A stretch of 64,000 nucleotides of DNA from UBA4742 sp963785815. Its GTDB lineage: Bacteria; Actinomycetota; Acidimicrobiia; Acidimicrobiales; Acidimicrobilacustridaceae. The stretch covers positions 1,178,001-1,242,000 of the forward strand of contig CAWAWN010000003.1 in NCBI GenBank assembly GCA_963785815.1, read 5' to 3'. The position numbers were made by a program, and so were the translations under genes. The notes beneath the pieces are model-generated. The model was given only the letters and a program-made list of their open reading frames with translations, was not told the DNA's origin and searched no databases. Below are positions 11,157 through 18,894 of this stretch, piece by piece. Each line of letters begins with the position of its first letter. Within the stretch, counting starts at the first letter, position 1.

Positions 11157-11951
11157 ATGGACATCCGACTGGACGGCAAGGTCGCATTGGTCACCGGCGC
11201 ATCACGGGGGATCGGTGCGGCCATCGCCCAGCGGTTCGCCACCAGCGGGGCGTCGGTGATGCTCTCGTCGCGCAAGCTCGACGCGCTCGAGGAGACGGCC
11301 GCCACCATCCGGTCGGCGGTGGCCGACGAGCCCCGTGAGGCGGCGGGGATGGGCGGCTCGGCCGCCGAGGTGGAGGTGTTCGCGGCCAACGCCGGTGATC
11401 CCGACCAGGCGCGGGCCTGCGTGGCCGCCACCGTCGAGCGCTTCGGGGCCGTCGACATCCTGGTCAACAACGCGGCCACCAACCCCTACTTCGGGCCCAC
11501 CCTCGGCATCGACGCCTCCAAGTTCGACAAGACGGTGGCGGTCAACTGGCGGGGCCCGCTCATCTGGACCCAGGCGGCATGGGAGGCGTCGATGCGCGAG
11601 CGCGGGGGCGTGGTGCTCAACATCTCGTCCATCGGGGGCCTCAGCGTCGAGACCCACCTGTCCATCTACAACGGGACCAAGGCCGCCCTGTTGCACCTCA
11701 CCCGCACCCTGGCCAAGGAGATGGCGCCGGGCGTGCGGGTCAACGCGCTGGCGCCGGGGCTGGTCAAGACCGACATGGCCCGGGTGCTGTGGGAGCCGAA
11801 CGAGGAGCAGATCGGGGCCTCCATGCCACTGGGTCGGCTGGGTGAGCCCGATGACATCGCCCGCGCCGCGCTGTTCCTGTGCTCGGACGCGTCGTCGTGG
11901 ATGACCGGCACCACCACGGTGGTGGACGGTGGGGCGCTGCTGGGCCGATGA
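11157..11951 (+). CDS. SDR-family oxidoreductase
   Basis: This 264-residue short-chain dehydrogenase/reductase uses NAD(P)H. It has the cofactor motif TGASRGIG (residues 14-21), NNAAT, the catalytic Ser in LNISSIGG and the Y-x3-K pair in SIYNGTKAALLHLTRT. The C-terminus TTVVDGGALLGR is typical. There is an insertion of about 15 residues after helix C (EPREAAGMGGSAAEVEVF) compared with the usual family. TACCAT lies 6 nt before the ATG, suggesting a leaderless transcript. The next gene overlaps by ATGA. Substrate not predictable. Confidence 0.92.
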   Translation: MDIRLDGKVALVTGASRGIGAAIAQRFATSGASVMLSSRKLDALEETAATIRSAVADEPREAAGMGGSAAEVEVFAANAGDPDQARACVAATVERFGAVDILVNNAATNPYFGPTLGIDASKFDKTVAVNWRGPLIWTQAAWEASMRERGGVVLNISSIGGLSVETHLSIYNGTKAALLHLTRTLAKEMAPGVRVNALAPGLVKTDMARVLWEPNEEQIGASMPLGRLGEPDDIARAALFLCSDASSWMTGTTTVVDGGALLGR

Positions 11952-12340
11952 CCCGCCCGAGCGACGCCGTCGTGCGGGCCCACGCCCGGCTCGAGCAGGT
12001 GGCCCGCGACCTGCCCGACGCCTGGGAAGACCACCCGTGGGGCGATCGCGTGTTCAAGGTGAACCGCAAGATCTTCCTGTTCCTGACCGCGCCCGAAGGG
12101 CTACCCGACGGGATGGCGGTGACCGTGAAGCTGCCGGATTCCCATGAGGAGGCCCTGTCGTTCGGGTTCGTGTCGCCCACCGGCTACGGCCTGGGCCGGG
12201 CCGGCTGGGTGACCGCCCGGTTCACGGCCCGCGCCCGTCCACCCGCCGGCATCCTGGCCGACTGGGTGGACGAGAGCTACCGGGCCGTGGCCCTGAAGCG
12301 GCAGGTGGCCGAGCTCGACCGGCGCGCGGCTCGGGCCTGA
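11948..12340 (+). CDS. MmcQ/YjbR-family (DUF419) protein
   Basis: This 130-residue protein matches the small MmcQ/YjbR fold: AWEDHPWGDRVFKVNRKIFLF, then a strand with VTVKLPDS, a GLGRAGWVTARF segment and a C-terminal helix beginning ILADWVDESYRAVALKR. Members have a double-wing fold and are thought to bind DNA or nucleotides, without an established role. The ATG overlaps the SDR stop codon, so it is co-translated. Confidence 0.85.
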   Translation: MTRPSDAVVRAHARLEQVARDLPDAWEDHPWGDRVFKVNRKIFLFLTAPEGLPDGMAVTVKLPDSHEEALSFGFVSPTGYGLGRAGWVTARFTARARPPAGILADWVDESYRAVALKRQVAELDRRAARA

Positions 12341-12360
12341 CCGCGGGCTGCGGCTGACGA

Positions 12361-13472
12361 TCAGAGGCGGTGGCGCTCGACCTTGCCCAGCAGCGTCCGG
12401 GGCAACTCGTCGACCAGCTCCACGCGGCGTGGGGCGGCGTAGGCCGGCATGCGGGCCTTGACCCGGTCCCGCAACCCGTCGAGCGTCGGCGGCGACCCAG
12501 GCTGGCGCGGCACCACCACCGCCACCACGGCCTGGCCCCACTCGGCGTCGGGACGTCCCACCACCGCCACCTCGGCCACCGAGGGTGCCTCGGCCAGGAC
12601 GCGCTCGACGGCCTGGGGCCACACGTTCTCCCCGCCGGTGATGATGAGGTCGTCCAGGCGACCGTCGACCTGCAGTCGGCCGTCGGCGTCGAGGTGGCCG
12701 TGGTCGCCGGTGGGGTACCACCCGTCCGCGACCCGGGGATCGGTCCCGTCGCGGTAGGAGCGCAGCAGCAGGTCGCCCCGGACCTGGATCTCGCCGCGGG
12801 GGCTGATCCGCAGCTCGACGCCGTCGAGGGGCGCGCCGTCGTAGGCGCAGGCGCTGCCGGTCTCGGTGGAGCCGTAGCTGGTGACGGCGTTGGGTGGCAG
12901 CTGCTCGGGGGCGCGGCCCCGCCGACCACCAGCTTGCGGAAGCCGGCGGGGTCGATGCGGGCCAACGCGGTGGGGACGACCGAGACCAGGGTGGCCCCGT
13001 CCCGGGCGGCCCGGTCGACGGCCGCCGCCTCGAACCGGGGGTGCAACTCGAGCGGGGTGCCGGTCAGCAACGCCCGGGTGACGACCGACAGCCCCCCGAT
13101 GTGGGCCAGGGGCAGGCAGCCCAGCCAGCGGTCGCGGTCGGGGTCGACGGCCAGGCGGGCGCTGCTGGCCCGGGCGGAGGCCGCCACCGAGGCGTGGGTG
13201 TGGACCACGCCCTTGGGCACACCGGTCGAGCCACTGGTGGCCACCACCAGGGCGTCGTCGGCCTCGATGGGCCGTCCCGCGGCCCGGTGGTGGCGTTCGC
13301 CGTCGAGATCGACCACCGCGCTCGGCGCCATGGCGTCGAGCAGCGCCTCGCGGGCCGGATCGGGGAGGCGGGGATCGACGGGCAGCAACGCGTCGCCGTC
13401 GTCCCAGGTGCGCTGGAGCAGCTCCACGAAGCCGGGGCCGCCGGTCGCCAGGACCGCTACCAGTTCGCGCAC
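12361..13472 (-). pseudogene. menE: o-succinylbenzoate-CoA ligase MenE, broken by a 1-nt frameshift
   Basis: Read with one restored base, this is a 370-residue adenylate-forming ligase of the short actinobacterial MenE type. It would activate o-succinylbenzoate to its CoA ester in menaquinone synthesis. The P-loop is VVATSGSTGVPKGVVHTH, followed by LPLAHIGGL and KLVVGGAAPP. The second frame gives YGSTETGSACAYDG, GWYPTGDHGHLDADGR and the C-terminal lysine motif RTLLGKVERHRL. The break lies in a run of five G at 12907-12911 on the plus strand, where six would keep the frame, so a homopolymer sequencing error is likely. The start is GTG 13472, with TAGCCT 6 nt upstream. The surrounding men genes support the assignment. 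Confidence 0.85.
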
Positions 13473-13539
13473 CGGCCCAGGCTAACGATCGCCCTGCGCA
13501 TCCAGAGCCACCACCCCGGATCGCGCCGCCCCCCCGATG

Positions 13540-13586
13540 AACCTGTCAGCCCTGCGACGCCAGTGGATCCGCTGGGGTGACAGGTT
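13540..13586. repeat. 47-bp hairpin repeat, copy 1
   Basis: The ends AACCTGTCA and TGACAGGTT form a perfect 9-bp stem, with further inner pairing (CCAG/CTGG). The second copy at 48150-48196 has the same length, the same ends and shared internal GCGAC, GGA and CGCT. It lies between the divergent menE and menA genes, so it is not simply a terminator. Confidence 0.65.
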
Positions 13587-13691
13587 GGTGTCGCGTCGTC
13601 GGTTCGTCAGGGGTGGCGTCGTTGATTCGGCAGGCGTGGGCCGGTCAGGGCACACTGCTGGCCGTGACCAGCAGCCTCGCGGCCCTCGACG

Positions 13692-14822
13692 ATGGGCACC
13701 CGGTGGAGTCCTCGACGCGGCGACGCGACCGCTGACGTGAGCCCGGGACAGCCAGCTGGGGGTCGACCGGCCTCGCCGCCGACGCCGCCGCCCCCACCGA
13801 CGGGGTGGCGGCTGTGGTGGGCGGGCGCCCGGCCCAAGACGCTGCCGGCATCGGTGGTGCCGGTGCTGGTGGGAACCGCCGTGGCCGCGTTCGGGAGCGG
13901 TGGGTTCGGCAACCTCTGGAGCTCCGGCGGATGGTTCAACTACGCCCCGAACTCAGGGATCATCTTCTCGCCGGGCCATGGTGGCCCGTTGGGCTGGATG
14001 TTCCGGGGGATCATCATCTGGCGTGCGCTGGCGGCCATGGTGGTGGCCCTGTTCATCCAGGTCGGGACCAACTTCGCCAACGACTACAGCGACGGCGTCA
14101 GGGGCACCGACGACGCGACCCGGGTCGGTCCCATCCGCCTGGTGGGATCGGGCCTGAAGTCGCCGTCGGCGGTCAAGAAGGCCGCCTTCGCCTCCTTCGG
14201 CGTGGCCGCGTTGGCCGGCCTGGCCCTGGCCGCGGCCACCACGTGGTGGCTGCTGCTGGTGGGCGCCGTGTGCTTCGCCGCCGGTTGGCTCTACACCGGT
14301 GGGCCCAAGCCCTACGGCTACTACGGGTTCGGCGAGCTGTTCGTGTTCGCGTTCTTCGGCCTGGTGGCCACCGTGGGTTCCGCCTACGTGCAGACCGAGT
14401 GGCGGATCTGGCCGTTGCCCGGCCTGCCCTGGGTGGTGTGGCCGTGCGCGGTGGCGGTGGGATGCCTGGCCACGGCCATGCTGGTCACCAACAACCTGCG
14501 CGACATCCCCACCGACACCGTGGCCGGCAAGAAGACCCTGGCCGTGCGGCTCGGGGACCGCTCCACCCGCATCCTCTACGTCGTGCTCATGGTGATCCCG
14601 TACCTGCTCATCCCCGTGATCGCCGGGCTGGGACGGCGCCCCTGGGCCGTGCTGGCCTTCGCCGCCATCTTCCTGGCCCAGAAGCCCATCCTCATCGTGT
14701 TGCAGGGGACGAAGGGCCCCGGCCTCATCGCCGTGCTGGCCGGCACCGGACGGGTGCAGCTCGTCTACGGCCTGCTGCTGTCGCTCGGCTTGATCCTGTC
14801 CGCCGCCCCCCTCCGACTCTGA
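13692..14822 (+). CDS. menA: 1,4-dihydroxy-2-naphthoate polyprenyltransferase MenA
   Basis: This integral-membrane UbiA-family prenyltransferase joins a polyprenyl diphosphate to 1,4-dihydroxy-2-naphthoate to give demethylmenaquinone. The first Asp-rich Mg-diphosphate motif is NFANDYSDGVRGTDD; the second region is NNLRDIPTDTVAGKKTLAVR. About eight or nine hydrophobic segments follow the N-terminal WRLWWAGARPKTLPASVVPV. There is a loop of about 40 residues (GSGGFGNLWSSGGW and onward) before the first motif that I do not recognise as usual. The start is uncertain: ATG 13692 or GTG 13737 (15 codons later), since a Pro-rich leader precedes the conserved part. Confidence 0.92.
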   Translation: MGTRWSPRRGDATADVSPGQPAGGRPASPPTPPPPPTGWRLWWAGARPKTLPASVVPVLVGTAVAAFGSGGFGNLWSSGGWFNYAPNSGIIFSPGHGGPLGWMFRGIIIWRALAAMVVALFIQVGTNFANDYSDGVRGTDDATRVGPIRLVGSGLKSPSAVKKAAFASFGVAALAGLALAAATTWWLLLVGAVCFAAGWLYTGGPKPYGYYGFGELFVFAFFGLVATVGSAYVQTEWRIWPLPGLPWVVWPCAVAVGCLATAMLVTNNLRDIPTDTVAGKKTLAVRLGDRSTRILYVVLMVIPYLLIPVIAGLGRRPWAVLAFAAIFLAQKPILIVLQGTKGPGLIAVLAGTGRVQLVYGLLLSLGLILSAAPLRL

Positions 14823-14891
14823 CCCAACCGAGGTCCAAGGGGCGGCATCTGCACAACCTGGGGGTGACCGGTGGCCGCCGCTCGGCGTGGG

Positions 14892-15770
14892 TCAGGGCTC
14901 GGATCGCGCCAGCCAGGAGACCAGGACGTCCCCGAAGGCGCCGGGCTGCTCCAGGTGGACGGTGTGGCCGGCGCCGGGGATCACGGCCAACTCGGCGTTG
15001 TCGCCCACACCGGCGACCAGGCGCTCGGCCAGGGCCACGAACCGGGGGTCGCGTTCGCCGGCCACCACCAGCACGGGCACGGTCAGCTCGTCCAGCCGAT
15101 CCCACAGGGGCTCCTGGGTGCCGGTGCCGGCCAGGCGCAGGCTCGAGGCCAGGCCCGTCGCCGTGTTGGCCAGCCGGGCCCGACGATGGGCGGCCTCGGC
15201 CGACAGACCGGCGAAGAGCGGCTGGGCCAGCCACTCGTCCACGAACGCCTCCACCCCGATGGACTCGACCCGATCGGCCAGGGCCTCGTCCGCGGCGCGC
15301 CGGGCGGCCCGCTCGGCCGCGTCGTCGATCCCACCCGTGGCGCTGATCAGCACCAGGCGGCTCACCACGTCGGGCCGGGCCAGCGCCGCGTGCAGGCAGA
15401 TCCGTCCCCCCATCGAGTAGCCCACGTAGGTCGCGGCGCCGCCGGTCTCCGCCGTGGCTCGGCCTGCCCCCCACAGTTCCAGCTCGACGGCGGCCGACGC
15501 GCCGTGCCCGGGCGCGTCGACCAGCACCAGGTCGTGCTCGCCGACCAGGCGGTCGTCGATCGGCGACCAGCAGGCCGAGGTCTGCGTGAAGCCGTGCACC
15601 AGCACCAGTCGTCCCTGATCGGTCCCGTGGCTGGCCTCCGACCGCCCGACGGCCAACCTCGGCCCGGCCCGACCGTCCGCCGGCGCGTCCTGGTCGTCGG
15701 CCGGCGCGTCGGCTCGGGCTGGCCCCGGGGCTGGGCGGCGGGCGCCCGAGGGTTCGGCGGACGTGGGCAT
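14892..15770 (-). CDS. menH: Alpha/beta hydrolase, probable 2-succinyl-6-hydroxy-2,4-cyclohexadiene-1-carboxylate synthase MenH
   Basis: A 292-residue alpha/beta hydrolase with LVLVHGFTQTSACW (oxyanion side), the nucleophile elbow GYSMGG and the catalytic His in PGAGHTVHLEQP. Enzymes of this shape eliminate pyruvate from the MenD product. The GFTQ and GYSMGGRI motifs are typical of MenH, and the divergent position next to menD (26 bp between starts) supports it. An extended Pro/Ala/Asp-rich N-terminus of about 50 residues is not part of the fold. TAGGTT lies 9 nt before the ATG. Confidence 0.85.
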   Translation of the reverse strand: MPTSAEPSGARRPAPGPARADAPADDQDAPADGRAGPRLAVGRSEASHGTDQGRLVLVHGFTQTSACWSPIDDRLVGEHDLVLVDAPGHGASAAVELELWGAGRATAETGGAATYVGYSMGGRICLHAALARPDVVSRLVLISATGGIDDAAERAARRAADEALADRVESIGVEAFVDEWLAQPLFAGLSAEAAHRRARLANTATGLASSLRLAGTGTQEPLWDRLDELTVPVLVVAGERDPRFVALAERLVAGVGDNAELAVIPGAGHTVHLEQPGAFGDVLVSWLARSEP

Positions 15771-15796
15771 CGGCGCCCAAACCTAGGCTGTCGACC

Positions 15797-17587
15797 GTGA
15801 CCGGCTCCGAACCGGCGGAGACGACCGCCGCCACGTTCTGCGCGACGCTCGTCGACGAGTGGGTGCGCGCCGGCCTGACCGACGCGGTGGTGGCGCCCGG
15901 CTCGCGCTCCGCACCTCTGGCCATGGCCCTGGCCGCCGACGCTCGGGTGCGGCTGCAGGTGCACCACGACGAGCGATCGGCCGGGTTCATGGCGCTCGGC
16001 ATGGGGATGGCCACCGGACGTCCGGCATTGGTGCTGTGCACGAGCGGGACGGCCGCGGTCGAGCTGCACGCGGCGGTGGTCGAGGCCCACGAGGCGAAGG
16101 TGCCCATGCTGGTGTGCACTGCCGACCGGCCGCCCGAGCTGCACGGGGTCGGCGCCCCCCAGACGATCGACCAGCAGCGCCTCTACGGTCGGGCCACCCG
16201 ATGGTTCGTGGATCCGGGGGTGCCGGACCCCGCCATGGCTGGCTCCTGGCGGTCGCTGGCCGCCCAGGCGTACGTGGCCAGCGTGGCTGGTCCTCCGGGG
16301 CCGGTGCACCTCGACCTGCGCTTCCGCGATCCGCTCGTCGGACGGCCGGGGCCGCTGCCGCCCGGCCGTGACCAGGGTCGGCCCTGGCATCGGGCCCAGG
16401 TGGGCACCGAACCCGATCCGGCCACGGTGGCGGTGCTGGCCGATGCGGTCGCCGGCCGGCGAGGCGTGGTCGTGGCGGGGGGAGGGATCGACGACCCGTC
16501 CGGCGTGCACGCGCTGGCCGAGGCGCTGGGCTGGCCCGTCCTGGCCGATCCTCGCAGCGGCTGTCGCCTGGCCGAGGCCCGCACCATCAGCCACTTCGAT
16601 GCCCTGCTGCGGGTTCCGGCCCTGGCCGAGGCCCTGGCCCCTCAGGTCGTCCTGCGCCTGGGTTCGCCGCCCGCCTCCAAGGTGCTGGGACGGTGGTTGG
16701 CCCAGCTGGATGCCTGGCAGGTGGCCATCGACGCCCACGGCACCCGGTACGACCCGGACCGCAACCTGGACGGCCTGGTGGCCGGTCCGCCGGGAGCGAC
16801 CTGCGCGGCGATGGCCGCTCGCCTGACGGGCTCCGCCGCGGCCGGCACCGACGAGTGGGTGGCGGCCTGGGCCCACGCCGACGCCGTGGCGGCCGAGTCC
16901 ATCGGACGGGTCCTGGCCCGACACGCCCGGCCCACCGAGCCGGCCACGGCCCGCGAGGTGCTCGCCGCGCTGCCCGATGGCAGCGCCCTGGTGGTCTCGT
17001 CGTCGATGCCGGTGCGCGACCTGGAGTGGTTCTCCTCGCCCCGGGCCGGGGTGGCGGTGCTGGCAAACCGGGGAGCCAACGGCATCGATGGGGTGGTGTC
17101 CACCGCCGTCGGTGTGGCCGTGAGCCGTGCCCAGGTGGGTGGCGGGATGGCGGCGCCGGGCTCGGCCGGCGCCAGGGGCGACCGCGGGGAAGCCAGCGGG
17201 CCGACCGCCCTGCTGATCGGCGACGTGGCCCTGCTCCACGACAGCAACGGGTTGCTGGGGGCAGCCCGACGCCACATCGACCTGACCATCGTGGTGGTGG
17301 ACAACGACGGGGGCGGGATCTTCTCCTTCCTGCCCCAGGCCGAGGCCCTCGACCTACCCGACTTCGAGCGGTTGTTCGGGACGCCCCACGGGGTGGACCT
17401 GATCGGCCTGGCCGCGGCGCACGGCATCAGCGGCCGCCGCCTGGCCCGGGCCGACGAGGTGGGAGACGCCGTGCAACGATCGGTGTCGCTCGGCGGGGTG
17501 CACCTGCTGGTCGTGCCCACGGATCGAGCCGAGAACGTGGCCGTGCACGCCGAGATCGACGCCGCCGTGTCCGCCGCCCTCACGTGA
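15797..17587 (+). CDS. menD: 2-succinyl-5-enolpyruvyl-6-hydroxy-3-cyclohexene-1-carboxylate synthase MenD
   Basis: This 596-residue thiamine-diphosphate enzyme adds succinic semialdehyde (from 2-oxoglutarate) to isochorismate. The N-terminus has APGSRSAPLAMAL and HHDERSAGFMALG. The ThDP-binding region is LIGDVALLHDSNGLLGA and VVVDNDGGGIFSFLPQ, the MenD-specific form of the GDG...NN motif. It begins at GTG 15797, with TAGGCT 7 nt upstream, and is divergent from menH. A 28-bp duplication starts in its last codons and runs past the stop. Confidence 0.95.
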   Translation: MTGSEPAETTAATFCATLVDEWVRAGLTDAVVAPGSRSAPLAMALAADARVRLQVHHDERSAGFMALGMGMATGRPALVLCTSGTAAVELHAAVVEAHEAKVPMLVCTADRPPELHGVGAPQTIDQQRLYGRATRWFVDPGVPDPAMAGSWRSLAAQAYVASVAGPPGPVHLDLRFRDPLVGRPGPLPPGRDQGRPWHRAQVGTEPDPATVAVLADAVAGRRGVVVAGGGIDDPSGVHALAEALGWPVLADPRSGCRLAEARTISHFDALLRVPALAEALAPQVVLRLGSPPASKVLGRWLAQLDAWQVAIDAHGTRYDPDRNLDGLVAGPPGATCAAMAARLTGSAAAGTDEWVAAWAHADAVAAESIGRVLARHARPTEPATAREVLAALPDGSALVVSSSMPVRDLEWFSSPRAGVAVLANRGANGIDGVVSTAVGVAVSRAQVGGGMAAPGSAGARGDRGEASGPTALLIGDVALLHDSNGLLGAARRHIDLTIVVVDNDGGGIFSFLPQAEALDLPDFERLFGTPHGVDLIGLAAAHGISGRRLARADEVGDAVQRSVSLGGVHLLVVPTDRAENVAVHAEIDAAVSAALT

Positions 17588-17618
17588 CGCCGCCGTGTCC
17601 GCCGCCCTCACGTGACGC
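17558..17618 (+). repeat. 28-bp tandem duplication of the menD 3' end
   Basis: Two exact 28-bp units start at 17558 and 17586, plus 5 nt of a third. The first contains the last menD codons; the second duplicates them beyond the stop codon. A comparable 3'-end duplication is seen at the fucosidase gene (31795-31908). Confidence 0.85.
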
Positions 17619-17645
17619 TCATCGCCCTGTGCCCAGCCCGGCGGC

Positions 17646-17691
17646 TTTGGCGTTGATCCACACCCCTCGAGGGGTGCAGATCAACGCCGAA
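17646..17691. repeat. 46-bp palindrome, left flank of the DUF559 gene
   Basis: This imperfect palindrome is centred between 17668 and 17669, with 20 of 23 positions paired. The outer arm TTTGGCGTTGAT and the core CACCCC/GGGGTG are shared with the palindrome at 18736-18781. Both copies are preceded by the same GCGGC. The stop codon of the DUF559 gene (17681-17683) lies inside it. Confidence 0.85.
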
Positions 17692-18676
17692 CTTGGGCGC
17701 TCTTGCGGTCGAGCCAGGCGCGGCGCAGCAGGACCCGTGCGTCGTCGGCGCGCTCGGTGACATCGGCCCAGGTGAAGCGCAGCACCATCCATCCGAGCAG
17801 GACGAGGGCGTTCTGACGCCGATCGTCCCAGCGGAGCTGATGGGCGGCGAAGTGATGGGCCAGCCCATCGCACTCGAGCGCCAGCTTCACCTCCGGCCAC
17901 GCCAGGTCCAGGTAGACGGTGGTGTCTCCGAGGTCCACCGGGTGTTGGCAGACGGGAGTCGGAAGGCCCGCGGAGGTCGCCAGCCGTCGGGCGCGGTTCT
18001 CGAAGGTGTTGGTCGGCGACAGCGCCTGTCCCATGCGTTCTTCCAACAGCGGTCGAAGCGGTCCGACGCCACGCCGACCGGGCCGCGCCACCTGCTGGAG
18101 GCGAGCGGCGAGCTGGCCCAGGTCGACCAGGCGACGCCGGATGGCATCGTCGAGCGCCTGCTCGAGCCGGTACGGGTGCACCACCGCGCCGAGGTCGATC
18201 AGCGTCCGGGTGGGCGAGGTCACCGGGATCCCCTCGACCTGGTCGACATCCGACGCCCGGAGGTCTCGGGATTCGTGGACCAGGAAGGTCTGGCGGGCGA
18301 GCCGTCGGTGCCGGGGCACGAGCACCTCGGTGGGTGCGGCGGAGACGCCGTCCAGCCGCCACAGCTGCGTGGCCAGGCGGTGCGAGGCGAGACCGTGCGG
18401 AGCGAGCGACAAGGTTGCCGCGGTCACGCCCTGCTTCCAGGTGGACGGCGTGCCGCCGATCCGATAGACGCCGGGCAGGATCTGGGTGAGGCGGCCGTCC
18501 TCGCGTCGGACCTGGAGCGCCTTGGCACTCACCCCGAGGGCACGCAGTTGCGGGACCGAGACCAACCCGTGTTGGTGGCGGCTCAGCCCCCAGATGGCCT
18601 GGTCGATCGGTCGGGAATGCAGGTTCTCCACGTCGCCGCTTGGGTCGGTCCGGCTGGGTGGGGAAGACCGCACCAC
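17681..18676 (-). CDS. AbiEi-like/DUF559 protein with Vsr-like endonuclease fold
   Basis: This 331-residue protein has two parts. Residues 25-75 or so (IDQAIWGLSRHQHGLVSVPQ then LGVSAKALQVRREDGRL) look like the AbiEi-type winged-helix antitoxin domain. The C-terminal 110 residues carry the DUF559 Vsr-like nuclease pattern: VYLDLAWPEVKLALECDGL with Asp and Glu metal ligands, AHHFAAHQLRWDDRRQNAL and LLGWMVLRFTWADV. Neither a toxin partner nor a methylase lies beside it. Instead the gene is enclosed by two 46-bp palindromes (17646-17691 and 18736-18781) and splits the men genes. This suggests an independently inserted unit, not a men gene. Biological role unknown. Confidence 0.8.
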   Translation of the reverse strand: MVRSSPPSRTDPSGDVENLHSRPIDQAIWGLSRHQHGLVSVPQLRALGVSAKALQVRREDGRLTQILPGVYRIGGTPSTWKQGVTAATLSLAPHGLASHRLATQLWRLDGVSAAPTEVLVPRHRRLARQTFLVHESRDLRASDVDQVEGIPVTSPTRTLIDLGAVVHPYRLEQALDDAIRRRLVDLGQLAARLQQVARPGRRGVGPLRPLLEERMGQALSPTNTFENRARRLATSAGLPTPVCQHPVDLGDTTVYLDLAWPEVKLALECDGLAHHFAAHQLRWDDRRQNALVLLGWMVLRFTWADVTERADDARVLLRRAWLDRKSAQVRR

Positions 18677-18735
18677 GATGGCTCAGGCTCGCGGGCTCGG
18701 CAAGCGCCGGAGATGCATCTCCGCCAGGACGCGGC

Positions 18736-18781
18736 TTTGGCGTTGATTCGCACCCCTATGAGGGTGCGAATCAACGCCAAA
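18736..18781. repeat. 46-bp palindrome, right flank of the DUF559 gene
   Basis: This near-perfect palindrome is centred between 18758 and 18759, with 21 of 23 positions paired. Arms TTTGGCGTTGATTCGCACCC and its complement surround a 6-nt centre. It is closely related to the copy at 17646-17691 and lies 60 bp upstream of the DUF559 start codon. Confidence 0.88.
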
Positions 18782-18824
18782 CAGCGGGGGGGGGTCGAGG
18801 GGACGGCGCCGCGGGGCGGACGGC

Positions 18825-18888
18825 GTGGAGGGGTGGAGGGGTGGAGGGGTGGAGGGGTGGAGGGGTGGAGGGGTGGAGGGGTGGAGCG
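18825..18888 (+). repeat. 8-bp tandem repeat GTGGAGGG
   Basis: Seven exact copies of GTGGAGGG and one with a single change, ending 6 bp before the menF stop codon. The plus strand is rich in GGGG/GG runs and could form G-quadruplexes. A simple-sequence repeat of this length can vary between strains. Confidence 0.9.
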
Positions 18889-18894
18889 GTCGGG

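Noticed and set aside
17641..18790. Classical insertion sequence
   Set aside because: The enclosed protein has no transposase catalytic domain, the flanking palindromes are not terminal inverted repeats in the usual sense, and no target-site duplication was found.
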